From contig JAUUZS010000213.1 in assembly GCA_030589835.1 (NCBI GenBank), forward strand, positions 1 to 7,165: a DNA stretch of 7,165 nucleotides, read 5' to 3'. Positions within the stretch are counted from its first letter, which is position 1. Each line of letters opens with the position of its first letter. Under the pieces are notes generated by a model. It was not told where the DNA came from. It made no database searches and was given only the letters and a program-made list of their open reading frames with translations. The translations under genes were made by a program, and so were the position numbers. This DNA comes from Cyclobacteriaceae bacterium. Its GTDB lineage: Bacteria > Bacteroidota > Bacteroidia > Cytophagales > Cyclobacteriaceae. Below, in pieces: positions 1 through 6,890 of the stretch.

Positions 1-19
1 AAAGTTGTCTCTTAAATAT

Positions 20-2356
20 CTATTCAGGTTGATCTGAGGAAAAGGAATAAGGAAAATTTTCTTTATCTGTGCCTCGCTTTCGCTCAGCCTTATTATCCAT
101 AAAAAATAAAAGTTTTCCTCCATTCATGATATCGTCATGAGAGATCCAGTTGTTTTCATATCGATCACCATTAAGCTCCACCTTTTCAACAAAAACGTTT
201 TCGTCACTATTTTCAGGCGCCTCTATCACCAGTGTATTACCATTGTACAACGATATCGTCACCTTCTTAAATAGTGGTGACCCCAACACATATGAAGGAT
301 GTCCGGGCGTAACGGGATAAAAGCCCAAGGCACTCATCACATACCAGGCAGACAATTGTCCGTTCTTTTCATCTCCGCAATACCCATCAGGTGTCGGGTT
401 ATATAAATCCTTCATGATTCTTCTCACCCAATACTGTGATTTCCAGGGTTGGCTTGTATAATTATAAAGGTAAGGCATATGCTGAACTGCAGGGTTTCCA
501 TGGGCATACTGACCTTTATTGGCCATAATCATTTCTGTCATTTCATGAATTACCTTCCCATATGTTCCCACTTTAAATTCTGAGGGGGTAGTAAATACCT
601 GATCCAGCTTTTCAATAAATTTTTTATCGCCGCCCATAAGATCTGCAAGCCCCTGAACATCATGAAAAACCGACCATGTGCCATGCCAGGCATTGCCTCC
701 AATAAATGGGCCTCCCCACTCTATTGGATCAAACGGGTCGTACAAATTCCCATCTGCCTTACGCCCCCGCATAAAATTAGTCGTTGAATCAAACACATTG
801 CGATAGTTTAACGGCCGCGATTGAAATTGCGAGATATCATCCATCTCTTCCAACTTTTTTGCCATCTGAAGGATACAAAAGTCATCATAAGCATATTCTA
901 AAGTTTTGCTGGTTGCTACATCAAATTCGGGATACGGAACATATCCATTATTGTTGTATTCGCGAATGCCATCTCTGCCGGGAGCCCAATGCGGTGCGGT
1001 GACGAAAGCATCCTTTTTCATTGCCTGATATGCCAGATCAGCATCGAAATCATCAATGCCCTTTACATAGGCATCGGCAAACAAAGAAGCACTATGGCTG
1101 CCGATTTTTATTTTGCGGTATCCTGGGCTTGGCCAGACCGGCAACCAGCCTCCCTCCTTGTATGAATTTAGGAGACCTTTCATAATATTGCCATTCCTTT
1201 CCGGGTACATAATGTTGTAAAAAGGGAATAAGGCCCTGAAGGTCTCCCAATAACCAATATCTGCGAAGAGATACCCAGGCCTTATATTGCCATTGAAAGG
1301 GCTGTAATGAACCATTTTTCCCTGGTCGTTGATCTCATAAAAAACCCGTGGAAAAAGCAACATTCTATATAGGGAGGAATAGAACATTTCCCGCTGTGCT
1401 GCACTGGCTCCTTCGATCAGGATTTTATTGAGTTCGGTGTTCCAGGTCTGGTTCAATTTGATTTTCAACTGATCAAAGGTAAATCGGGATACTTCCCTGT
1501 TCAGGTTGGTCACTGATTGTGGCAGACTGATAAAAGATGTGGCGATTTTTACATTTATTTGTTCATTTTTATATGTATTGAATTTTAACGCTACGCCGGT
1601 ATGATCTCCTTCGACTTCCCTTTTCAGGGTTGTTAGTGTATCGTCGCTCCACATAGTGATGCTGCCAAATGGCTTATCAAAATCTGCCACAAAATACGTG
1701 GCAAAATCTTTGGTCGTTCCCCCGCTGTTATTTTTGCACCAACCAATGATTCGCTGCATTCGTGGAATCACCTTTATAAAAGACCCTCCGGGAAAGGCAT
1801 CAAACAAAATCCATGATGAGTCTGATGCCGGAAAAGTAAACCGCATCATCGCCCCACGGATCGTCGCCGTGATTTCAGCAGTGATTTTTTCTTCATAGAA
1901 ATCAACTTCATAAAAATTTGGCAATGAAGTTTCTCTGGTGTGATAATAGTTCAGCCCTCTTTTTTTCTCATCAATAATTAGCTTTCCCTTTTGTGGCATT
2001 ACTGAAAAAGCACCGTAATCACCAATCTCCGGTCCAGGTTGGTGCGTGCACCTAAAGCCATTAATGGAATTGGTTGAATAATCATATATCCACTTGCTTT
2101 CATGAGGTTCTGTCTGTGGGGTCCAGAAATTCATTCCCCAGGGATGGGCCACAGCAGGGTATGTACTTCCGTTGGACAACACTTCACTCGATTGAGTACC
2201 TATAATGGGATTTACATATTGCACCAGGTTTGACTGGTTGCCTTGCATTCTCGAAAGATCCCTAAATTGGCAGTCAGCCAGCAGCACTGCAAAGATGATG
2301 ATCGTGTGGATTTTGGTATGTGCTAATATATATTTTAAAAAACGAAGCTTCAGCAT
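20..2356 (-). CDS. GH92 family alpha-mannosidase-like protein, exported, with altered catalytic residues
   Basis: The 778-residue protein has the full length and motif order of glycoside hydrolase family 92, calcium-dependent exo-alpha-mannosidases. Seen: a hydrophobic N-terminal export segment (about residues 18-28) ending at Cys29; the N-terminal beta-sandwich signature YVNPIIGT (47-54), MNFWTPQT (75-82) and GFRCTHQPGP (100-109); then the (alpha/alpha)6-barrel with NAWHGTW (555-561), the IHEM motif (603-606), YAHGNPAVQH, and SAWYVMSALGFYPV. His604-Glu605 match the pair that sets alpha-1,2 specificity in B. thetaiotaomicron BT3990 (His584/Glu585, from memory). At the positions of BT3990 Glu533 (acid) and Asp644 (base pair) this protein has Gly553 and Lys664; Asp662 (Asp642) is kept. 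The spacing is identical, so the alignment is secure. It may be inactive, a binding protein, or a variant enzyme. The start is the only ATG after the export segment's upstream limit and has a strong Shine-Dalgarno. The family call is firm; activity is doubtful. Confidence 0.93.
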   Translation of the reverse strand: MLKLRFLKYILAHTKIHTIIIFAVLLADCQFRDLSRMQGNQSNLVQYVNPIIGTQSSEVLSNGSTYPAVAHPWGMNFWTPQTEPHESKWIYDYSTNSINGFRCTHQPGPEIGDYGAFSVMPQKGKLIIDEKKRGLNYYHTRETSLPNFYEVDFYEEKITAEITATIRGAMMRFTFPASDSSWILFDAFPGGSFIKVIPRMQRIIGWCKNNSGGTTKDFATYFVADFDKPFGSITMWSDDTLTTLKREVEGDHTGVALKFNTYKNEQINVKIATSFISLPQSVTNLNREVSRFTFDQLKIKLNQTWNTELNKILIEGASAAQREMFYSSLYRMLLFPRVFYEINDQGKMVHYSPFNGNIRPGYLFADIGYWETFRALFPFYNIMYPERNGNIMKGLLNSYKEGGWLPVWPSPGYRKIKIGSHSASLFADAYVKGIDDFDADLAYQAMKKDAFVTAPHWAPGRDGIREYNNNGYVPYPEFDVATSKTLEYAYDDFCILQMAKKLEEMDDISQFQSRPLNYRNVFDSTTNFMRGRKADGNLYDPFDPIEWGGPFIGGNAWHGTWSVFHDVQGLADLMGGDKKFIEKLDQVFTTPSEFKVGTYGKVIHEMTEMIMANKGQYAHGNPAVQHMPYLYNYTSQPWKSQYWVRRIMKDLYNPTPDGYCGDEKNGQLSAWYVMSALGFYPVTPGHPSYVLGSPLFKKVTISLYNGNTLVIEAPENSDENVFVEKVELNGDRYENNWISHDDIMNGGKLLFFMDNKAERKRGTDKENFPYSFSSDQPE

Positions 2357-2647
2357 GTATGATTTCCTCCTAGTCTCATGAAAGGTCTAAATTTCTTAAA
2401 AAACGAAATATTTTACTAAAGAATTATATGAATTATTCAAATCCTGCTGAATTAATTTTCTGGCAGCCTAAAGTAACGATGGCCAATCACCCTAGTATGA
2501 GAATTTTCAAGTCGCGAATCCGGTAGGGAAGTCAAGCATATTTTATATTTTTTTAGTAAATGCAGATTCTGTTCTGCCATCCGGCATTCTGTGTTGAGCC
2601 TTTATGGGTATATAGCGCACAAAATGTCTTAATATTATTTCACGGGC
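2357..2647. other. Intergenic region upstream of the GH92 gene
   Basis: The 291 bases separate the GH92 start from the stop of the PD40/OmpA gene on the same strand. Apart from the Shine-Dalgarno I find no reading frame worth calling, no exact TAnnTTTG box on the minus strand and no stem followed by a T-run. A weak 5-bp hairpin (GCAGA 2562-2566, TCTGC 2573-2577) and a twice-used ATTCTGT (2566-2572, 2586-2592) are the only structure seen. The gap length suggests that GH92 has its own promoter. Confidence 0.5.
2366..2371 (-). promoter_or_regulatory. Strong Shine-Dalgarno for the GH92 gene
   Basis: The minus strand reads AGGAGG nine bases before the ATG at 2356-2354. This is a full anti-16S match at good spacing. 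It fixes the start and stands out because the other starts in this window have no recognisable Shine-Dalgarno, as is usual in Bacteroidota. Confidence 0.75.
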
Positions 2648-4432
2648 CTATTCTTTAATGATCTTCAATTCTACCCAATAGTTTTTCTCTTCCGCTGCCC
2701 GATCCACATTCCACTCATCTCCGTATCCCTTTGCTTCAATCAAATTGGCCGGTACACCTAACTCGATTAACTGGCCCATCAATGCTTCAGCTTGCTTTTG
2801 CGTCCTGTCGTTATGATAGGTATAACTTAGCTTGGAATAAACTTCGTCTGTCTCTGTCTCTTCATAAAGCATGTACCCCAATGCCATTACGGAGTCTTTT
2901 GGCGACAATACCAGATCCTGGGCAAGTAAAACTGTTGAATCTTCGGCAGCCGCCACTTCCGTGTCGGGCAATGTGTCCTTTTCAACTATACTTTCATCAA
3001 AATCGATTTCTAAAAATTCCATATCAGCTACTTCCCCTTCCAACAATTCGGTTTCTTTTGGAATTTGGAAAAACAAAGTATCTACCTGTACTTCAGTCAA
3101 ATCACTGTCGGGAATCGTATCGGTAGCAATCTGGCCAACATAGGCGCCAACCTCAATTCTTACATTATTGTTTTTCTTCAAAAATCCTATGATGCGTTTT
3201 ATGGCGATATTCGAATCTTCGCTTAACACTGATGAATAGTTATCATAACGAATGGTATTTAGGGGTATGGTCATTCCCTGATTCAGGGAAGAAAGCGATA
3301 TGACCACTTCTTCCTTTCTGGAAATAAGCATATCTCTTAAGTCGTAAATTTGTGAAAAGTAGGTATGTCCACCCTTTTGCGGGAAGGCAGATACATCATA
3401 ATGGGTGCCTTCGGGAAGAAATATAGAAAAACTTTGATCCCTTTTGTCTAACCTGGTAGTGGTAAAGAGTGCTCCATTCGAAAGATCAAAAGCCTGTATG
3501 AGCACATCTTCAGCAGGATTCTGACCGTCGTCATACTCCACAGTCCCGGTGAGCATCATTACTTTCTTTGCCCTGTACTCTGCGGGAATAACCCCTTTAT
3601 AGATATTGTATTTATCCCTGTAGGTTCCCGAAAAATAAATGATATCCCCCCGGGCTGGAATCGTCACAAACTCATCGTTTTGATCGGTATTAATAAATGA
3701 AAGTGCTTTCGGCCGGGTCCAGGAATTTTGATCTAATGTCGTGGAATACAAATCCAGCTTTCCCTTTCCTCCGCTTCGGCCAGAGGCGAAAATCAATGTC
3801 CGATTGTCCGATAATATTCTTGGTGTCGTTTCGTGCCCTGTATTGATATAATCAGGAAGTAATTCCGCTTCTGACCATCGGGTAGCAGATACACGGTGAG
3901 AAACATATATGCGGCAGTTTCTTTTTTGATCTTTATCCATCTGTTCACACCGCATGAAATAGATGGATTTGCCATCGGGGCTCAAACTTGGGTTTCCTTC
4001 ATTACCTGGTGTATTAAGTGGTTTGCCAGGATTTCTGGGTTGCGACCAGTTATTCCCGGCTTTCTCACTTATCCATATATCATAGTTGCCTATCCCGGGA
4101 TTTCTTCGCGAAGAAAACACCACAAGATTTCCGTCATAACTTATGCAGAAGCTACCGATATGATCCTGCCCGAGTTTGTTCATGGAGGGAAGGAGTACTG
4201 GGTCAGCCCATAGGCCCAGCTTATTTTTAGTGGTATATTTGGTTTCAAATCCCTCGCTATTCGTGTAATTGGTGAGGAAAATCATTTGACTCCCATCACC
4301 ACTCAGCGTAGGAAAAATATGCGAATAGGTGGGCACATTAATATTTTGTGGCAATCTTCTTTTTTGAATTTGTGCGGTGGCAAAACAAGGAATTGCTATT
4401 GCTAAAACAATTAAATACGAAAATTTATGCAT
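2648..4432 (-). CDS. Exported PD40 beta-propeller / CRD-like / OmpA-like envelope protein
   Basis: The protein is 594 residues from the ATG at 4432-4430. Residues 1-21 are a clean signal peptide (basic start, hydrophobic core, Ala-Thr-Ala before Gln21). Residues about 38-282 carry PD40/TolB-type propeller repeats of the form PSLSPDGKSIYFM, with 'DIWIS', 'RIYVS', 'DLYSTT' and 'NIYKG' ending blades. Residues about 292-385 look like a carboxypeptidase-regulatory-like beta-sandwich (LTGTVEYDDG... FSIFLPEGTHYDV). The OmpA-like domain starts near 395 (IPLNTIRYDNYSSVL... VRIEVGAYVG) and ends with LIEAKGYGDEW (564-574), but the halves are split by about 95 residues rich in Asp/Glu. The peptidoglycan-binding Asp is replaced by Gly433 and the Arg by Gln547. 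The order propeller-CRD-OmpA resembles the type IX secretion protein PorE without its TPR part; that link is inference. A GTG at 4456 would add eight residues ahead of the signal peptide and has no Shine-Dalgarno, so ATG is preferred. Confidence 0.87.
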   Translation of the reverse strand: MHKFSYLIVLAIAIPCFATAQIQKRRLPQNINVPTYSHIFPTLSGDGSQMIFLTNYTNSEGFETKYTTKNKLGLWADPVLLPSMNKLGQDHIGSFCISYDGNLVVFSSRRNPGIGNYDIWISEKAGNNWSQPRNPGKPLNTPGNEGNPSLSPDGKSIYFMRCEQMDKDQKRNCRIYVSHRVSATRWSEAELLPDYINTGHETTPRILSDNRTLIFASGRSGGKGKLDLYSTTLDQNSWTRPKALSFINTDQNDEFVTIPARGDIIYFSGTYRDKYNIYKGVIPAEYRAKKVMMLTGTVEYDDGQNPAEDVLIQAFDLSNGALFTTTRLDKRDQSFSIFLPEGTHYDVSAFPQKGGHTYFSQIYDLRDMLISRKEEVVISLSSLNQGMTIPLNTIRYDNYSSVLSEDSNIAIKRIIGFLKKNNNVRIEVGAYVGQIATDTIPDSDLTEVQVDTLFFQIPKETELLEGEVADMEFLEIDFDESIVEKDTLPDTEVAAAEDSTVLLAQDLVLSPKDSVMALGYMLYEETETDEVYSKLSYTYHNDRTQKQAEALMGQLIELGVPANLIEAKGYGDEWNVDRAAEEKNYWVELKIIKE

Positions 4433-4485
4433 CTTGAAAAAATTTAATTCGATCACTCAAGTTAATCATGAAACTTACAATTCGA

Positions 4486-4493
4486 CAAGTATA
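4486..4493 (-). promoter_or_regulatory. Possible -7 box for the PD40/OmpA gene
   Basis: The minus strand reads TATACTTG, one base away from the Bacteroidota TAnnTTTG box, about 53 bases before the ATG. No TTTG was found at the usual distance upstream, so this is a weak candidate within a short divergent promoter region. Confidence 0.25.
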
Positions 4494-4515
4494 ATAACCA
4501 TTTATAATTTATTGT

Positions 4516-4523
4516 TAATTTTG
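4516..4523 (+). promoter_or_regulatory. Possible -7 box for the seven-helix membrane protein gene
   Basis: TAATTTTG is an exact match to the Bacteroidota TAnnTTTG consensus and lies 33 bases before the ATG at 4557, giving a short leader. A matching -33 TTTG is not evident. The motif is short and the region AT-rich, so chance is possible. It partly overlaps the inverted repeat at 4521-4541. Confidence 0.4.
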
Positions 4524-4541
4524 GTAACTGTTATTTACCAA
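4521..4541. repeat. 7-bp perfect inverted repeat next to the divergent promoters
   Basis: TTGGTAA (4521-4527) and TTACCAA (4535-4541) are perfect reverse complements separated by seven bases. The site overlaps the end of the candidate -7 box and covers the expected transcription start of the plus-strand gene, where a repressor operator or a leader hairpin would sit. Arms of this length arise by chance several times in a window this size, so function rests on position alone. Confidence 0.45.
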
Positions 4542-4556
4542 TACAATTTTTTTTAA

Positions 4557-5243
4557 ATGAATCTTCCCGAGACCTCCATAGAAATTTATGGGATTAGAAT
4601 TGATGAGCCGGTAGTCGCTTTTACTGACTTAATTGTGTCTGCGGTTTGCTTTTATGCGTTTTTTAAACTCCATAAAATCAAGCTTAAAAATAATGTTCAT
4701 TGGAACCTGAAATACTACTTTCTCTCGATGGCAATCGCCACGTTTATTGGAGGGGTAATTGGCCATAGTTTTTTATACCTGCTTTCTTTTGCATGGAAAT
4801 TGCCAGGCTGGCTCACCAGTATGTTTTCTATTGCCTTGCTGGAGCGGGCATCTATATTATATGCCAAACCGTTGATCAACCCTAAAATCGGCAACTTTTT
4901 TGCCAAAATGAATTTGATTGAATTAAGCACCTTCATAATAATAACTTTCAGCACACTCAATTTCTTTTTTGTTGAAGTGCATTCTGCCTATGGACTGTTA
5001 ATTATTGTAACCAGCTTTAATGTTGTGGTGTACCGCAAGACAAAAAGCGAAGCAAGCAAGCTGTTTCTGATTGCCGTGGGTATTTCATCTGTTTCCGCAC
5101 TCATTTTTATGAACGAATGGGGTATATCCAAATGGTTCAACCACTACGACATCAGCCATATCCTTATGTCAATCAGTGCTTATATTTTTTATAGAGGGAG
5201 CCTGAAAATGATTGATGATCCCCTGGCGAACATGAAGAGTTGA
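4557..5243 (+). CDS. Seven-helix integral membrane protein, DUF6962-like
   Basis: The 228-residue protein has about seven hydrophobic helices (roughly 18-36, 53-77, 84-103, 119-140, 144-160, 167-185, 197-213) and no signal peptide, so it sits in the inner membrane. The start EPVVAFTDLIVSAVCF (17-32), the GGVIGHSF of helix 2 and the end FNHYDISHILMSISAYIFYRG (194-214) resemble, from memory, the DUF6962 family of Bacteroidota membrane proteins. Asp24, His70, His196, Asp198 and His201 are polar residues in or beside helices and could form a metal site; a distant relation to the CREST hydrolase superfamily (ceramidases, PAQR receptors) is a speculative alternative. The function is unknown. The gene stands alone on the plus strand, divergent from the PD40/OmpA gene and convergent with the MFS gene. 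No Shine-Dalgarno is visible; the leader is A/T-rich. Confidence 0.82.
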   Translation: MNLPETSIEIYGIRIDEPVVAFTDLIVSAVCFYAFFKLHKIKLKNNVHWNLKYYFLSMAIATFIGGVIGHSFLYLLSFAWKLPGWLTSMFSIALLERASILYAKPLINPKIGNFFAKMNLIELSTFIIITFSTLNFFFVEVHSAYGLLIIVTSFNVVVYRKTKSEASKLFLIAVGISSVSALIFMNEWGISKWFNHYDISHILMSISAYIFYRGSLKMIDDPLANMKS

Positions 5244-5304
5244 AAGCCGGTGCGTAAGTGAGGCAGGAGAAAGTGGTGTAGTGATGGAAGTTATTTGGCA
5301 AGTA

Positions 5305-5344
5305 GCAGGAGGCTGGAGCAGTTGGCAGTGGCAGGAGGCTGGAG
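5305..5344 (+). repeat. G-rich direct repeat in the convergent gap
   Basis: The 14-base GCAGGAGGCTGGAG occurs exactly at 5305-5318 and 5331-5344, a 26-bp period, with a shorter relative GCAGGAG at 5263-5269. The linker holds further GGCAGTGG units. The stretch 5330-5342 has four GG runs (GG-CA-GG-A-GG-CT-GG) that could form a two-layer G-quadruplex. It lies between the convergent ends of the membrane-protein and MFS genes and differs sharply in composition from the AT-rich surroundings. No reading frame or terminator accounts for it. Confidence 0.7.
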
Positions 5345-5465
5345 TAGCCGGATTTGCAGATCTAAGATACAGCTTTGAAACGCCATAATCTGGGTCATGT
5401 TTAGGCCTCAGACCTTGAGCAATTTTGTAAAGGATTCTTTTAATTTTACTACGAACTGCTATACC

Positions 5466-6761
5466 CTACTTCTGTACTGCAGAAATAATCCGTGAACTTC
5501 GGCGGGCCAGCAGGAATGTGGCCACCATTCCGGCCGCAGCAAAGAAACCAAGAAAGGAATAAAAATTGTGATATCCTGCAAGACCAGGAGACGCATCGAG
5601 AATACGACCTGCAATGGAGTTGAAAAAGATATCAGGAGTAAAACCTACCAGGGAAATCAATCCTACTGTTGTTCCGGTCAGACTTCCTGAAATATTCGTT
5701 TCCTCAAAAAGGGCAAAATACACCCCTCGCAACGCATAAACAGCCATAAACGTAAAAAACAAATTTGCGAAAATTATGCCTACACCCAGCACGCCAGGTG
5801 ACAAAGCGATCAGCACCAGATAACTCAGCAACAATACGGTAAATGTGGAGCCAATTACCTTTTTTGTGGTAAAACGATCTGCCAGAAAACCCGCACCTAG
5901 CGCCGCAACGGGCCTCAGACAGGTGGCGTATGACACAAAACGCGCTGCGCTTACTTCATTCATACCCAGTATATCGATTCCGTACAGGGCATAAAAATCA
6001 AGCCCTCTGTAACCGCAATACGCACAAATCACAATAATTGCCTGAAGCCACGCAAGACGATTTTGCAGGACTCTTCCAATTCCTGCAAAAGGATGGGTAA
6101 TGGTTTTTGATGCTGCAATTTGTGTGTCAGGTATAAAAAACCAAACTAAGACCGCGGTTCCAAAAGTAAGCAGGGTATAAAACCAGATTACTGCCTTCAG
6201 CGCCTGGGTTCGTTGATCCTGGGAAATATTTTCTAAATCGGAGGAAAGAAATGCGGCAAGAAAAAAAACAGCTATGGTCGCTGCTGTAGCTCCCATTAAC
6301 CCTCTGCCTCCATCAAGTATGCCAAATGCCCTTCCCTGTGCCAGCTTTCCTCCCCACTCTCTTGTCGCACGGATCATAGCTGCCCAAAAAAGCAAAATAG
6401 TGGTGATCCCCCAATAGCCAAAAAGAATTGACAAGCCAAAGCGATCAGGAATCATGGCCAGATATATTCCTCCCAAAGCAGTAGCAAACAAAGAATAGGC
6501 CATCAGTTTACGGGCAGAAAAATGGTCTGCAATGACCCCGCTAGGAAAATAACAAAGCATAGCCATGATCCCGTAAATGGCAAAAGCATCACCAATCTCA
6601 GCATTTGATAAGTTAAATACCTCTAACACGGTTGGTCGAAAATACCTTAACACATGAAAAGGAAGTCCAAAAATCATTTCTCCGGCAACAATCAGGCAAA
6701 AAATGATGATTAATTTTGAAGGTCTTTTTAGCTCTCCATCGCTCTCTGAGTTTACTGGCAT
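5466..6761 (-). CDS. MFS transporter, 12 transmembrane helices
   Basis: The 431-residue protein has the two six-helix halves of the major facilitator superfamily. The classic loop 2-3 motif appears as GVIADHFSARK (75-85) and its second-half copy as GFLADRFTTKK (291-301), with a central loop near 210-235. The stretch YALRGVYFALFEETNISGS (342-360) followed by LTGTTVGLISLVGFTPDIFF (361-380) resembles, from memory, MFS proteins related to E. coli YihN and the organophosphate/nitrate porter groups. Transport of an organic anion or sugar derivative is therefore possible, but the substrate cannot be named. The protein sits in the inner membrane. The ATG at 6761-6759 is preferred over an in-frame TTG at 6770, because that TTG lies inside an exact TAnnTTTG promoter box. 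The gene is monocistronic by layout, convergent with the membrane-protein gene and divergent from the acetyltransferase. Confidence 0.9.
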   Translation of the reverse strand: MPVNSESDGELKRPSKLIIIFCLIVAGEMIFGLPFHVLRYFRPTVLEVFNLSNAEIGDAFAIYGIMAMLCYFPSGVIADHFSARKLMAYSLFATALGGIYLAMIPDRFGLSILFGYWGITTILLFWAAMIRATREWGGKLAQGRAFGILDGGRGLMGATAATIAVFFLAAFLSSDLENISQDQRTQALKAVIWFYTLLTFGTAVLVWFFIPDTQIAASKTITHPFAGIGRVLQNRLAWLQAIIVICAYCGYRGLDFYALYGIDILGMNEVSAARFVSYATCLRPVAALGAGFLADRFTTKKVIGSTFTVLLLSYLVLIALSPGVLGVGIIFANLFFTFMAVYALRGVYFALFEETNISGSLTGTTVGLISLVGFTPDIFFNSIAGRILDASPGLAGYHNFYSFLGFFAAAGMVATFLLARRSSRIISAVQK

Positions 6762-6767
6762 AGGAAG

Positions 6768-6775
6768 CAAATATA
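6768..6775 (-). promoter_or_regulatory. Candidate -7 box just before the MFS start
   Basis: The minus strand reads TATATTTG, an exact TAnnTTTG match ending seven bases before the ATG. A TTTG lies at 6792-6789 (minus), but its 13-base spacing is shorter than the roughly 19 expected. If the box is used, transcription would start at or next to the ATG and the mRNA would be nearly leaderless. Confidence 0.4.
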
Positions 6776-6890
6776 AAATTTATTTGAACAAATGTCTTAT
6801 TCGTCTAATTTTGCGCGAGATAAAGCCCTTTACAAATTTCATAGGCATTAAAACTCTACTTTAATCCCAAAATTTTGTAAAGTGCTCATT

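Noticed and set aside
784..1002. Plus-strand 72-codon frame, and a similar 80-codon frame at 1656-1898
   Set aside because: Both are antisense to well-conserved GH92 sequence and show no protein-family features.
2562..2577. Hairpin as terminator for the PD40/OmpA gene
   Set aside because: The stem is only five pairs and is not followed by a T-run in the direction of minus-strand transcription.
2731..3143. Two plus-strand open frames of 131 and 90 codons
   Set aside because: They lie antisense within the PD40/OmpA gene, over the acidic insertion and OmpA part; the minus-strand frame has clear domains.
3793..4230. Three short frames within the propeller region
   Set aside because: They overlap the PD40 repeats in other frames and have no signal, domain or start-site support.
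4433..4456. GTG start eight codons upstream for the PD40/OmpA gene
   Set aside because: It would add a non-basic, Phe-rich stretch ahead of an otherwise standard signal peptide and has no Shine-Dalgarno.
4715..4960. 81-codon minus-strand frame
   Set aside because: It is antisense to the seven-helix membrane protein, whose hydrophobic pattern clearly marks the coding strand.
5405..5425. Terminator hairpin (CTCA...TGAG) between the convergent genes
   Set aside because: There are only four pairs, and no proper U-tract follows on either strand.
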